From contig JAEWVF010000026.1 of the NCBI GenBank assembly GCA_023459215.1, positions 5,437 to 69,436 on the forward strand: a DNA stretch of 64,000 nt, written 5' to 3'. This stretch comes from Chloroflexota bacterium. GTDB lineage: Bacteria; Chloroflexota; Anaerolineae; Anaerolineales; Villigracilaceae. The translations under genes were made by a program, and so were the position numbers. The notes beneath the pieces were generated by a model that was not told the origin of the DNA, ran no database searches, and saw nothing but the letters and a program-made list of their open reading frames with translations. Positions 1 through 8,304 of this stretch are shown here, piece after piece; within the stretch, counting starts at the first letter, position 1, and the number at the start of each line of letters is the position of its first letter.

Positions 1-184
1 GCATGCCTGGGCCAAAAACATCCAGCGCCTGGCCATTACGGAAGAAAACCGCAGCCTGTCCATCGCGGACAATCAACTGGGAACCGATACGATAATCGCC
101 AATGCTGCTGTCGTCCGGGAAGCGGTGAACGATTTCATCCACCATCTCATTGCGATATTCGATAACGTCAAAGATACGAGCCAT
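1..184 (-). CDS. SPFH-domain protein, YdjI-like (N-terminal part only)
   Basis: The first 61 codons of a gene that runs off the left edge of the window. The protein begins MARIFDVIEYRNEMVDEIVH and continues with a segment in which a bound or membrane-associated domain is introduced (SQLIVRDGQAAVFF, LDVFGPG). This opening is typical of the SPFH 'virion core protein' family (YdjI-like), which often ends in zinc ribbons and sits beside zinc-ribbon proteins, as it does here. A purine-rich AGGAGAG lies just upstream of the ATG. The role of the family is poorly known; membrane microdomain scaffolding is usually inferred. The C-terminus cannot be seen. Confidence 0.75.
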   Translation of the reverse strand, partial: MARIFDVIEYRNEMVDEIVHRFPDDSSIGDYRIGSQLIVRDGQAAVFFRNGQALDVFGPGM

Positions 185-281
185 GCTTCTCTCCTTTTGA
201 GTTCAGGTCATCAATAGGTTAATTGTAGTCCATCCAAGATGATGTTTCAAGCATTATATACGCCAATTCATCAAAAATGTT

Positions 282-878
282 TCAACCTTCCACCAGCCGT
301 GTGCCGCAGGCCTGGCAGAAGAGCGCATCCGAGCTGTGGCCGCGTCCGCATTTGGGACATTTGCGCGGCAAATCGCTTGGCAGCGCGCCGCCGCACATCG
401 CGCAGGATTCAAGCTGCGGATCGTTGGCCGTCCCGCAATACTCGCAAACCTTCGGGTTTTGCGGCGCATCCCGTTCCCCGGCCAGCGAGCGGGTCAGGGC
501 GCATAAATCGTTGATAGCGTTCCAGATTTGCGGCGCGATGTTCTCCTGGGTGAGTTCGCCCAGCACATCCGGGACCAGGGCCAGCAGCGAAAGCGGATTG
601 GAGCCAGCCCGCTCGATGAGTTCGCTGGCATCCCCGGCTTTGTCCAGCCAGTTGCGGTCGCGACTCATCGTGACCAGCACCCCGCCGCTGGTATCCGTGA
701 TATGAACCGTGACCGGCGTTCCGTGCTTGCTGCCAATCTGCACTAGCGAGGATGCCCCGGCTTGCGAAATGTTTACCCGGCGCTGGCGGTCGTTAAACCG
801 CGCTGCCAGTTGGTCGGCCAGCGCGGCGGCGCTGATCTCACCGTGGAACATGCGTTGGCTGGGTGGGATAATGGCCAT
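282..878 (-). CDS. Zinc-ribbon protein of unknown function
   Basis: 198 aa. The N-terminal ~110 residues form an unrecognised domain (starting MAIIPPSQRMFHGE), followed by two C-terminal zinc ribbons: CEYCGTANDPQLESCAMCGG and CPKCGRGHSSDALFCQACG, four paired CxxC knuckles in all. A longer reading frame continues upstream, but it would run through xdhC. The chosen ATG overlaps the xdhC stop codon as TAATG, so the two genes are translationally coupled. Zinc-ribbon pairs of this kind usually mediate protein contacts. The neighbouring SPFH gene is a plausible partner, since YdjI-like proteins commonly occur with such ribbons. No enzymatic motif is visible. Confidence 0.75.
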   Translation of the reverse strand: MAIIPPSQRMFHGEISAAALADQLAARFNDRQRRVNISQAGASSLVQIGSKHGTPVTVHITDTSGGVLVTMSRDRNWLDKAGDASELIERAGSNPLSLLALVPDVLGELTQENIAPQIWNAINDLCALTRSLAGERDAPQNPKVCEYCGTANDPQLESCAMCGGALPSDLPRKCPKCGRGHSSDALFCQACGTRLVEG

Positions 879-1672
879 TATTTTGACATCGGTTTGCCAT
901 CGCCGCCCTGGCGCAGCATGATGATTTCGGCCATGATGCTGACGGCGATTTCTTCGGGGGTTTCGGCGTTCAGTTCCAGGCCCATGGGTGAGTGGATGCG
1001 GGCAATTTGCTCGTCTCCGATGCCTTTTTCCTGCAAGCCTTTGACGGTGGTCGCCCAACGTCGTTTGGAGCCAATCACGCCGATGTAGGCGGCCTTGCTT
1101 GTCAGCAGCGGCGGGAGACCGGCTATATCGACCAGCGAACCGCGTGTGGTCAGGATCAGATAGGTTTGGCGGTTAAGTTTCAGGTGTTTGGGAAGTTCTT
1201 CCATCGCGACCGGGTAGAATTCATCGGCATCGGGGTTCATTTCCGGGGTGCAGAACTCTGTCCGGTCATCGCTGACGGCCACCCGAAAGCCCAGCCATTT
1301 TGCCAGGTGAGCAACCGCTTTACCGACATGTCCGCCGCCGATCACCACAACTTTTGCGGGTGGCAGGATCGGTTCCACATACACCTCCACTTGGCCGCCG
1401 CACACGCCGGGGTCGCCCCGCTTGGGGTCGGTCATGCTGTATTTGAGCAGGGATGGCTTGCCTTCGGCCATGGCAATCATGGCTTCATCGAGCACGCGAT
1501 GCTCCAATTCGCCGCCGCCAACCGTGCCGGTAAATTCCCCGTTTTCATAAACCAACATTTTGCTGCCGGCCCGGCGCGGAGTCGAGCCTTTGCTGTCCAC
1601 AATCGTACAAAGCGCCGCCGATTCGCCCCGCTCCAGCAAGCCGGTGATGATGGGATATAAGTTTTGCGTCAT
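878..1672 (-). CDS. xdhC: XdhC/CoxI-family molybdenum cofactor chaperone
   Basis: 264 aa. The N-terminal XdhC_CoxI domain carries GSTPRRAGSKM (about residues 29-39) and the VGGGELE and GVCGGQVEVYVEP segments. The C-terminal half is a Rossmann domain with GGGHVGKAVA (about 112-121). The family binds molybdenum cofactor and helps load sulfurated cofactor into xanthine dehydrogenase or CO dehydrogenase type enzymes. No such enzyme lies in this window, so the client is unknown. The start was chosen at MTQNLYP because the upstream in-frame extension overlaps the cyclase gene and does not resemble the family. It is coupled by TAATG to the zinc-ribbon gene downstream and lies 17 nt from the cyclase gene upstream. 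Confidence 0.85.
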   Translation of the reverse strand: MTQNLYPIITGLLERGESAALCTIVDSKGSTPRRAGSKMLVYENGEFTGTVGGGELEHRVLDEAMIAMAEGKPSLLKYSMTDPKRGDPGVCGGQVEVYVEPILPPAKVVVIGGGHVGKAVAHLAKWLGFRVAVSDDRTEFCTPEMNPDADEFYPVAMEELPKHLKLNRQTYLILTTRGSLVDIAGLPPLLTSKAAYIGVIGSKRRWATTVKGLQEKGIGDEQIARIHSPMGLELNAETPEEIAVSIMAEIIMLRQGGDGKPMSK

Positions 1673-1689
1673 ACAGGTAATTATATCTG

Positions 1690-3687
1690 TTATTTGGGTG
1701 TGTTTGCTGATGGGCTCGAGCCGGCGACCTGGATGGAGGGCATGGTCAGGTTGCCGGTGGAGAGCTTTTGCGAATATTCCGCGCTCCGTTTGTGTTCGAG
1801 CGCCATGCCTTTGAAGGCGGTGTCCGTATGCTGTTCGAGCCATCCGGCCACGATTTGGTGCAGCAGCGCCCGGCTGCGGTTGGGAATCAGGCTGTAGGCC
1901 ACATCGCGCAGGAAAGCGTTTTTGAAAATGTATTCCTGGTCTTCCGAAAATTGCGAGTTGCGGCGTGGGAATGCCAGTTCCGCGCGCACCAGTTGCCGCA
2001 AGCCATCCTGGATGAAGCGTTCGATGACCGCGTTGGGGGCATTGGTCATCGGCATGATGCCCGGCAGGGCCGCCGATTTGGTCTGGGCGATGATGCTGCC
2101 AACCCAGAAAACGCGCCCAACGACAGAAGCCATCAGGGCTACCGCTCGCGCCTCGCGCGAGAGATTATCCAGGCGGGCTTGCAGGGTCGCGCTCAACGAT
2201 TCCGGAATCCTGGACAGGAGTTTTTCCTGTATCTCGGCGGCTGAAGATGCTTTATTGAGCGCCCCGGTTTTGACCAGGCTTTTGACGATTTCTTCCATGA
2301 AATACGGATTGCCTTCGGCTTTGGCGGCGATGGTGGCGAGCACCTCGTCTGGCAGCCCCTGCAGGTCGGGGTAAGCCAGCGAGACCAATTCTGCGTTGAA
2401 CGGAATCGCTTCAAGCTGGATGGTGCGCGCCAGGTTGTGCCATTGCGGCTGCGACTTCAGGAATTCCGGGCGGGCTGCACCAACCACCAGCAGCGACATT
2501 TTTGGCTCATCAATGCTCATCAGGAACGAGAGCATTTGCAGGCTTTCGCGATCAGCCCATTGCAGGTCGTCAAGGAACAGCACCAGCGGATTTTTCTTGC
2601 TGATTCTGTGGAGCATGTCTGTCATCAGGAACAGGATACGGTGTTGTTTTTCGCTGGCCGGTTTTTCCGGGCTGGCCGAAAGCCCGATAATTTCGCTTAA
2701 TACTGCGCTGGCCTCTTCCCGGGCGCTTTCGGGTGCATTTTCCCACAGGTTGACCAGACCGGTATTCCACTTTGTCGTCGCGTCGTCCGGTTTGTCATCG
2801 TCGCGCAAGCCGAAATGGTTGCGCAGCATGACCCGCCACAGGTAATAAGGAATCCGCGCGGTTTGCGCCAGCCCGCGGGTGGTGATGATCAACACATTTT
2901 CAACTTTTTCTTGCAAACGGTTGTGAAATTCCAGCATCAGGCGCGATTTACCGATCCCGACCTCACCGTGAATCAGGGCCATTTGCGGATGCTGCGAAGC
3001 GCAGGTGTGCTCGAACAACTCTTCCAGGCGTTTGATTTCGGCGTCGCGGGCAACCATGTTGGTTACCAGGCTGTCGGCGCTCTGGTATTTGGGCCGATTG
3101 GCATGACTGAGATAACCCTCGATCATATAGGGCTGGACTGGTTCGGTTTTGCCCTTGACCGGGGTTGGTTCGAGGCGTTTCACCCTGAAGCTGGCTCGCA
3201 CCATACGGAAGGTGTTCTCGCCGATGACAACTGTGCCCGCTTCGGCGATTTGTTCGAGGCGGGCGGCTACGTTGACGGTATCTCCCAGGACGGTATATTC
3301 GTTGCGCGAGCCGATGTAACCGGCAAAAACCGCCCCGCTGTTGATGCCGACCCGTAATTTGAGCTGCTCGGCTCCCGGAATGCTGCTTCCCAGGCAAAAA
3401 TCATCGAGCGCTTTAACCAGTTCGATCCCGGCGGCAATCGCTTGTTCCGCGTCGTTATCGCTGGCGAAGGGCGCTCCCCAGACGGCCATGACCCCATCCC
3501 CCAGGTGTTTGTCGATGTAGCCGCCGTGGGCCTCGATCACCTTGTCGAGCCGCTTCCATATGCCCTTGATCAGGTCGCTGACGGTTTCGAAATCCAGTTT
3601 CTCGGCCAGTTGGGTGAATCCCTGGACATCCGCAAAGAGCACACTGGCCAAACGGCGTTCTTCAGGGTACTGATTTTCGCTCATCAT
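1690..3687 (-). CDS. Class III adenylate/guanylate cyclase fused to AAA ATPase domain
   Basis: About 665 aa. Residues ~10-200 are a class III cyclase: VLFADVQGFT has the first metal Asp, KHLGDGVMAVWG the second, and TVLGDTVNVAARLEQIA the Asn and Arg transition-state residues, so it should be active. From ~220 an AAA/STAND-type ATPase follows, with Walker A HGEVGIGKSRLM and Walker B LVLFLDDLQWAD. Proteins of this architecture usually continue for several hundred residues of TPR repeats. This one stops soon after the ATPase with a Ser/Pro/Thr-rich tail, so it is short for its family. The ATG of MSENQYP was chosen, 12 nt after a GGGAG; an in-frame TTG eight codons upstream is possible. Predicted cytoplasmic, making cAMP or cGMP in response to an unknown signal. 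Confidence 0.85.
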   Translation of the reverse strand: MMSENQYPEERRLASVLFADVQGFTQLAEKLDFETVSDLIKGIWKRLDKVIEAHGGYIDKHLGDGVMAVWGAPFASDNDAEQAIAAGIELVKALDDFCLGSSIPGAEQLKLRVGINSGAVFAGYIGSRNEYTVLGDTVNVAARLEQIAEAGTVVIGENTFRMVRASFRVKRLEPTPVKGKTEPVQPYMIEGYLSHANRPKYQSADSLVTNMVARDAEIKRLEELFEHTCASQHPQMALIHGEVGIGKSRLMLEFHNRLQEKVENVLIITTRGLAQTARIPYYLWRVMLRNHFGLRDDDKPDDATTKWNTGLVNLWENAPESAREEASAVLSEIIGLSASPEKPASEKQHRILFLMTDMLHRISKKNPLVLFLDDLQWADRESLQMLSFLMSIDEPKMSLLVVGAARPEFLKSQPQWHNLARTIQLEAIPFNAELVSLAYPDLQGLPDEVLATIAAKAEGNPYFMEEIVKSLVKTGALNKASSAAEIQEKLLSRIPESLSATLQARLDNLSREARAVALMASVVGRVFWVGSIIAQTKSAALPGIMPMTNAPNAVIERFIQDGLRQLVRAELAFPRRNSQFSEDQEYIFKNAFLRDVAYSLIPNRSRALLHQIVAGWLEQHTDTAFKGMALEHKRSAEYSQKLSTGNLTMPSIQVAGSSPSANTPK

Positions 3688-3759
3688 AAATAAAAAATGC
3701 TCCCGCTTCAATGTTAAACGAAAATTGAGCGGGAAGCATTATCAAGGAATTGCAGAATT

Positions 3760-5109
3760 TCAGTTTTCGAGCAGGCCGAGGACAACCGGCAGGAGCTGTT
3801 TCTTGCGGGAAACCACGCCGGGGGCATCGCGCGTCCCATCCGGCAGGGGTGGGTAGGGCAATTCGAGTAGGATGGGTGGCGTGTCGGTCGTCAGCAACAG
3901 GCGGCTGGAGCCGCGTACCACGTCGGTAATCAGCAGCATGGCAAAATCCAGCCCGCGCTTGCTCTGCAACTCGTCGATGGCCTGACGCAGGCCAGAGAGA
4001 TGCTCGCTGATTTGCAGCAGGTCGGTTACTTCTGCCTGGGCCACGGCGAATTTGAACCCGCCTGCCTCGTAAGGCTTGATGTCTGTGCCGACGATTTCCT
4101 GCGGCGTGCGGTTGGCCAGCCCGGCTCCGGCTGAAACAACTTGTTCGCCATACGATTGGATGGTTTCCCCCTTGAGCGGGCCATTGCCGACAAAGGCCCA
4201 GCGCGCCAGCCGTTCGGCGGCCTGCTTGTCGCGTTCGGTGGTGGTCGGCGATGTCAGGATGAGGGTGTCGGCCAGCATTCCGGCCAGGGCCATCCCGGCC
4301 AGGGCGGGCGGCATCGACAGGCCAGCCTTGGAAGTTAGTTCGGCCACCAGGGTGCTGGTCGAGCCGACCGTATCCACCGTGAAGCGGATCGGTTGGTGGG
4401 TGTGTGGATTGCCCAAGCGGTGATGGTCAAGGATCTCGAGCAGTTCGGCTTCATCGAGCGAAGCAATCGCCTGGCGCGGTTCGTTATGGTCAACCAGCAC
4501 GATTTTCAGGCGCGGCGGGTTGAGTACCCCGCGCTGGTGGCAAACGCCGAGGTAGTGGCCGCCGTCATCGACGACGAAGAAATCGTTGTGTTCTTCGCGC
4601 AGGATACGGTTAAGCGAGTCGCGGATGTGGCCGTTGGCCGGGAAACGCGGAACGGTTGTGTCGGCAACGTCGCGGCAGGGGGTCGCCATGATATCGACGA
4701 TGCGCTGGTCGCTCATATCCAGGCGTGGGCCGACTACCTGTTGGAAGAAGTTGAACAGGCTGAAGCCGTCGATCATGCCAAAGGGAATCCCGTCTTCGCT
4801 GACAACGGGAGCGATGCCCCCGGTGCGGGTAGCCAATGACCAGGCTTCGCCGAGCGGATTGTCGGGGTGGATGGTGTCCAGTTGGCGGGTGACCAGTTCG
4901 AAGCGCGGCGAGGCGTCGGTCAGCAGGATCGGCGCTTCGAGTTCGAGGCGCTTCAGCACCCAGGCCGTTTGCTGGTTGATTGGCCCGGCCCGCGAAGCGA
5001 TAGTGTCGAGTCCGTCGCGCTGGCGCAGGAGCCAGGCGTAGGTCATGGCGGCAGCGATTGAATCGGTATCGGGGTTGATGTGTCCGGTTACATAAATTCG
5101 ATCTGTCAT
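3760..5109 (-). CDS. Family II (Mn/Co-dependent) inorganic pyrophosphatase with CBS insertion
   Basis: 449 aa, DHH superfamily. Metal ligands of family II pyrophosphatases are all visible: GHINPDTDS (residues 9-17), LVDHNE (206-210), LDHHRLGN (227-234) and the ADT Asp of the second motif. Between the first and second motifs (about residues 65-200) lies an insertion that looks like a pair of CBS domains (PVVSEDGIPFGMIDGFSL; FFVVDDGGHYLGVCHQRGVL), as in clostridial CBS-pyrophosphatases, which are inhibited by AMP/ADP and activated by diadenosine polyphosphates. No DRTGG domain is obvious, so this is the short CBS form. It hydrolyses PPi to phosphate in the cytoplasm. It lies upstream of the cyclase gene on the same strand. 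Confidence 0.85.
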   Translation of the reverse strand: MTDRIYVTGHINPDTDSIAAAMTYAWLLRQRDGLDTIASRAGPINQQTAWVLKRLELEAPILLTDASPRFELVTRQLDTIHPDNPLGEAWSLATRTGGIAPVVSEDGIPFGMIDGFSLFNFFQQVVGPRLDMSDQRIVDIMATPCRDVADTTVPRFPANGHIRDSLNRILREEHNDFFVVDDGGHYLGVCHQRGVLNPPRLKIVLVDHNEPRQAIASLDEAELLEILDHHRLGNPHTHQPIRFTVDTVGSTSTLVAELTSKAGLSMPPALAGMALAGMLADTLILTSPTTTERDKQAAERLARWAFVGNGPLKGETIQSYGEQVVSAGAGLANRTPQEIVGTDIKPYEAGGFKFAVAQAEVTDLLQISEHLSGLRQAIDELQSKRGLDFAMLLITDVVRGSSRLLLTTDTPPILLELPYPPLPDGTRDAPGVVSRKKQLLPVVLGLLEN

Positions 5110-5149
5110 CCTCGAATAGCTCCTGGTGGTTACAAAACGGATAAAATGG

Positions 5150-5176
5150 AAAAAGACCTCCGATGTGGAGGTCTTT
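5150..5176 (-). terminator. Intrinsic terminator after tRNA-His
   Basis: A perfect 10-bp stem (AAAGACCTCC/GGAGGTCTTT, 5152-5161 with 5167-5176) and a 5-nt loop, followed on the minus strand by five consecutive T. It lies immediately 3' of the tRNA-His gene and should end the hisS-tRNA-His transcript before the pyrophosphatase gene. Confidence 0.8.
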
Positions 5177-5180
5177 CAGG

Positions 5181-5253
5181 GGCGGGTGATGGGGCTCGAA
5201 CCCACAACAACTACATCCACAGTGTAGCGCTCTGCCATTGAGCTACACCCGCC
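5181..5253 (-). tRNA. tRNA-His (GTG)
   Basis: Full cloverleaf on the minus strand: acceptor GCGGGTG/CACCCGC, D arm GCTC-AATGGCA-GAGC, anticodon arm CTACA-CTGTGGA-TGTAG with anticodon GTG, and T arm with TTCGAGC loop. The DNA encodes G at position -1 opposite discriminator C73, the identity pair of bacterial tRNA-His, so the coordinates include G-1. CCA is not encoded. It lies 43 nt downstream of the hisS stop codon on the same strand, so enzyme and substrate tRNA are probably co-transcribed and then processed. Confidence 0.95.
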
Positions 5254-5296
5254 ATAGGGCGGCCTACTTTTCATAAGCCCGCCGATTATATCACCG

Positions 5297-6583
5297 CTAT
5301 CCCGCGCTTTCAAGGATTTTGGCGATCGTTTTTGCCACTTCGCTGCGTTCGACCGTTTCCTGGGTGCTGTTTGCCAGGTTTTTGACGGTCACTTTGCCGC
5401 TGGCGGCCTCATCCGGCCCGATGACCGTCACCACACGAATGCCCATCCGGTCGGCGAATTTGAACTGTTTGGGCAGTTTGGCCGGTTCGGGGTAGGCGAG
5501 CACTTTCATTCCGGCCGCGCGCAGTTCCGTGGCCAGCGTAACAGACTCCATCCACAGGCTTTCGTCGAAGACCGTAACCAGCACCGGGGCGGGGGAGGGG
5601 ACGAAGGTCGGAACCAGGCCTTTTTCTTGCAGGATGATGCCGATGACCACATCTCCCATCGCAAAGCCGACCCCGGAGAGCGGATCGCCGCCGACATCGG
5701 CCAGCAGGTTGTCGTAGCGGCCTCCGCCCAAAATGGCGCGGCGGACGCTGCCGGACAGGTCGAAGGCTTCAAAGACAGTTCCGGTGTAGTAGAGCAGCCC
5801 GCGCATGATGTTCGGGTCAAATTTGACGTATTCGCGCACGCCGAGCGCATCCAGCGCCTTGAACAGGCGCACCAACTCATCGTTTTCCTGCCAGAGTTGG
5901 TAGTTGGCCAGGATTTTCTTCAGGCCATCGAGTTGGGGTTGGGTCAGGCCGTTTTCGAGGGCGTAGGCATCCCAGGCTTCAGGAGTCATCTTGGGGCGGC
6001 GATCCACCATGCCTGAAACGGCCAGCCGGTTTTCCGGCAGGATGCCGAGGGCATCAAACTGGGCATCCATCAGCCGGCGGTTGTTAACGAAAATGGTGGC
6101 CATTTCGGGGCTGAGTCCGACCGATTTCAGGAAGGTGGCGGCAATCGCGATCAGCTCGGCATCCGCTTCGGGCGAGTTGACTCCCAGCATATCGATATTC
6201 CACTGGAAAAATTCACGCGTGCGGCCCTTTTGCGGGCGTTCATAGCGCCAGAACGGGCCAAACGACCACCAGCGTACCGGGAAGGCCAGTTGACCCTGGC
6301 GGGCGGCAATCATGCGCGCCAGGCTGGGAGTCAGTTCCGGGCGCAGGGTGATCGGGTCGCCGCCGCGGTCGTTGAAAACGAAAGATTGCTCTTTGACCAG
6401 TTCTTCGCCCGATTTGGCGGCGTACAAGTCGATGGTTTCGAGGAAGGGTGCGTCCCATTCCTGGTAGCCGAAGGCTTTGGCGGCGGCTCCGGCTTTCGCG
6501 TAGAGATAGTTGCGCAGCGCCATTTCCTCGGGATAGAATTCGCGGGTGCCTTTAACGGCCTGGATGGTGGATTTTGATGCCAT
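5297..6583 (-). CDS. hisS: Histidyl-tRNA synthetase
   Basis: 428 aa, class II aminoacyl-tRNA synthetase, attaching histidine to tRNA-His. Motif 2 appears as FWRYERPQKGRTREFFQW, the histidine-specific HisA region as GLLYYTGTVFEAF, and motif 3 as FAMGDV with the LGGGRYDNLL loop upstream. The C-terminal anticodon-binding domain occupies about residues 325-428. The length matches bacterial HisRS. The ATG is preceded by a purine-rich AAGGAAAG. The tRNA-His gene sits just downstream and a divergent methyltransferase gene upstream, with a short dyad between them. Confidence 0.95.
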   Translation of the reverse strand: MASKSTIQAVKGTREFYPEEMALRNYLYAKAGAAAKAFGYQEWDAPFLETIDLYAAKSGEELVKEQSFVFNDRGGDPITLRPELTPSLARMIAARQGQLAFPVRWWSFGPFWRYERPQKGRTREFFQWNIDMLGVNSPEADAELIAIAATFLKSVGLSPEMATIFVNNRRLMDAQFDALGILPENRLAVSGMVDRRPKMTPEAWDAYALENGLTQPQLDGLKKILANYQLWQENDELVRLFKALDALGVREYVKFDPNIMRGLLYYTGTVFEAFDLSGSVRRAILGGGRYDNLLADVGGDPLSGVGFAMGDVVIGIILQEKGLVPTFVPSPAPVLVTVFDESLWMESVTLATELRAAGMKVLAYPEPAKLPKQFKFADRMGIRVVTVIGPDEAASGKVTVKNLANSTQETVERSEVAKTIAKILESAG

Positions 6584-6627
6584 TTTTCTTTCCTTGTTTC
6601 AGGTGTGGCCCTAGTTTAGCACAATTT

Positions 6628-6650
6628 CAAAATTCAGCGATTGAATTTTG
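6628..6650. promoter_or_regulatory. Palindrome between hisS and methyltransferase gene
   Basis: CAAAATTCA - GCGAT - TGAATTTTG, a perfect 9-bp inverted repeat in the divergent intergenic region. It overlaps the candidate -35 element of the plus-strand promoter at 6641-6668, which makes it a candidate operator. No regulator is known for it. Confidence 0.4.
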
Positions 6651-6668
6651 GACTGATTCTGGTATAAT
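6641..6668 (+). promoter_or_regulatory. Candidate sigma-70 promoter for the methyltransferase gene
   Basis: TTGAAT, a 16-nt spacer, then TATAAT preceded by TG one base upstream (an extended -10, TGGTATAAT). The 5' leader it would produce is about 80 nt and contains the two hairpins at 6681-6733. Confidence 0.55.
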
Positions 6669-6680
6669 TTTTTCCCGTAG

Positions 6681-6733
6681 GGCGGGAGGTTAGCCCGCCA
6701 GTGAACTCAAAAACAAGCGGGAGGTTTTCCCGC
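6681..6733 (+). repeat. Tandem hairpins in the methyltransferase leader
   Basis: Two related self-complementary units in the 5' leader: GGCGGGAGGTTAGCCCGCC (6681-6699) and GCGGGAGGTTTTCCCGC (6717-6733). Both share GCGGGAGGTT followed by a CCCGC arm. Neither is followed by a T-run, so they are not obvious terminators. A clean AGGAGAG Shine-Dalgarno follows. Confidence 0.5.
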
Positions 6734-6756
6734 GCAACGTCAAACAGGAGAGAATA

Positions 6757-7560
6757 ATGGAGATTAACTACCAGGAAACCGCCAAAGATTTATTGACCCG
6801 CATCGACATTCACGAAAAATATGGCGCTCGCAACATCGATAAGTGGAATATCGAGGTGCTGAATCCGCAGCCCGGCCAGCAGATTTTGGATGTCGGCTGC
6901 GGCGCTGGCAAACAGTGCTTCCTGTATAGCGATCATACCCAGGGCAAGGCCCAGATTATCGGCGGCGATTTCTCGGAAGAGTTGCTGGGCAAGGCGCGCG
7001 CCAAACAGGCCGAGCGCGGCGACCAGAACATCGAATTCCAGTTCCTCGATTTCAACAAGCCCTTTGCTTTTGCCGATAACCGTTTTGATTTCCTTTCCAG
7101 CGCCTTTGCGATTTACTATGCCGCCGATCTGAAATTCACCTTCAGCGAAGCGCATCGTGTCTTAAAACCCGGCGGACGGCTGTTCGTGACCGGCCCGCTG
7201 CCCGAAAACAAGAAGATGTTCTACGATATCATCACCGAAGCGACCAGCCAGCCCATCCCGCCGATGCCCGGCTCAAGCCGCTTCAAGGGTGAAATTTACC
7301 AGACCATTGATGGCATTTTCGCCAAGACCGAATTGCTGACTTTTGAAAACCCACTGACTTTCCCTGAAGTTGCTCCGTTCATCGATTATGTCCGCGCTTC
7401 GTTGAGCGAAGACCGCAAACTGTGGACAAGCCTGTTCAATGGCAAGGATGAGTACGAAGCCTTGATTGGCAAAATTGAGCAGGTTGCCACACGCTGGTTC
7501 GAACGCGATGGTAAGCTGGTCATGACCAAGGTCATTGGCGGTATTCTGGCTACCAAGTAA
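6757..7560 (+). CDS. Class I SAM-dependent methyltransferase
   Basis: 267 aa. Residues ~40-160 form a Methyltransf_11/25-type fold: motif I ILDVGCGAGKQCF, the acidic residue of motif II (IGGDFSEELL), FQFLDFNKPF before motif IV, and HRVLKPGGRLFVTGPLP for motif V/VI. The C-terminal third probably gives substrate specificity; nothing in it reveals the substrate. Start supported by AGGAGAG eight bases before ATG. The gene is followed by a hairpin and a PIG-L deacetylase gene, which could hint at a sugar or small-metabolite substrate, but this is only context. Confidence 0.8.
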   Translation: MEINYQETAKDLLTRIDIHEKYGARNIDKWNIEVLNPQPGQQILDVGCGAGKQCFLYSDHTQGKAQIIGGDFSEELLGKARAKQAERGDQNIEFQFLDFNKPFAFADNRFDFLSSAFAIYYAADLKFTFSEAHRVLKPGGRLFVTGPLPENKKMFYDIITEATSQPIPPMPGSSRFKGEIYQTIDGIFAKTELLTFENPLTFPEVAPFIDYVRASLSEDRKLWTSLFNGKDEYEALIGKIEQVATRWFERDGKLVMTKVIGGILATK

Positions 7561-7581
7561 AAAGTTTTTGGCAGTATTGTG

Positions 7582-7612
7582 GAAGGCGCAGGAGAATAAT
7601 CCCTGCGCCTTC
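7582..7612 (+). repeat. Intercistronic hairpin
   Basis: Perfect 11-bp stem GAAGGCGCAGG/CCTGCGCCTTC with a 9-nt loop, between the methyltransferase stop and the PIG-L start. There is no T-run after it, so it may stabilise or process the transcript rather than terminate it. Confidence 0.5.
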
Positions 7613-7642
7613 AGCGAACCTGCGCTAGGAATTGGCACAAAT

Positions 7643-8272
7643 ATGATTTTTCACGGAAAACGATTGCTTTTCCTCGGCGCGCACCCCGATGACATTGAAC
7701 TGGGCTGCGGCGCTTTGATTCACAATGTCGGCGGCAAGAGCGAGATGCTCTGTGTCACCCTTTCGGACAACCAGAAAAACCCCCTGCTCAAAAATGTGGT
7801 CGAGGAGCACTATCGCAGTATGGCGGAACTGGGCGTCCCGCGCGAAAGCGTTGTTTTGCGCGATTTTACCACCCGCCTGTTTCACGACTCGCGCCAGGAA
7901 ATCCTGGAATACTTCCTGAAACTGCGCAAAGACTTCAAGCCCGACATCATCTTCGTGCACTCGAAGCAGGATATTCACCAGGACCACAACACCATGACCG
8001 AAGAAGCCCTGCGCGCTTTCCGCGGGATCACTGTGCTCGGCTTCGATGTGGTGCGTTCCAGCTACAATTTCTTCCCGCATTTCCTGGTCGAAGTCAGCGA
8101 AGAAGACGCCAATGCCAAAGTGCGGGCTTTGGCGCAATACGAAACCTATGCCGACAAGTATTATTTCCAGCCGGAACTGCTCAAGGCGACCATGATTCGG
8201 CACGGCACCCTGGCCGAACGGCCCTTTGCCGAGGGTTTCGACATCCTGCGCATTGTGGGAAAATACGAATGA
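7643..8272 (+). CDS. PIG-L family deacetylase
   Basis: 209 aa, LmbE/PIG-L fold. The zinc-binding motif AHPDDIELGCG is near the N-terminus and the third ligand region appears as QDIHQDHN. Members hydrolyse N-acetyl groups from N-acetylglucosamine-type substrates (GlcNAc-PI, GlcNAc-inositol, bacillithiol or mycothiol precursors). The exact substrate here is not evident. The reading frame extends upstream into the methyltransferase gene, but the family homology begins at MIFHGKRLLFLGAHPDD, preceded by AGGA. Same strand as the methyltransferase, 82 nt downstream. Confidence 0.85.
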   Translation: MIFHGKRLLFLGAHPDDIELGCGALIHNVGGKSEMLCVTLSDNQKNPLLKNVVEEHYRSMAELGVPRESVVLRDFTTRLFHDSRQEILEYFLKLRKDFKPDIIFVHSKQDIHQDHNTMTEEALRAFRGITVLGFDVVRSSYNFFPHFLVEVSEEDANAKVRALAQYETYADKYYFQPELLKATMIRHGTLAERPFAEGFDILRIVGKYE

Positions 8273-8304
8273 AGTTCCTGGCGGAGTGATGAAATAATCG
8301 CGAA

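Noticed and set aside
6584..6756. T-box leader for hisS
   Set aside because: The divergent gap is only ~170 nt, shared with another promoter, and contains no T-box motif.
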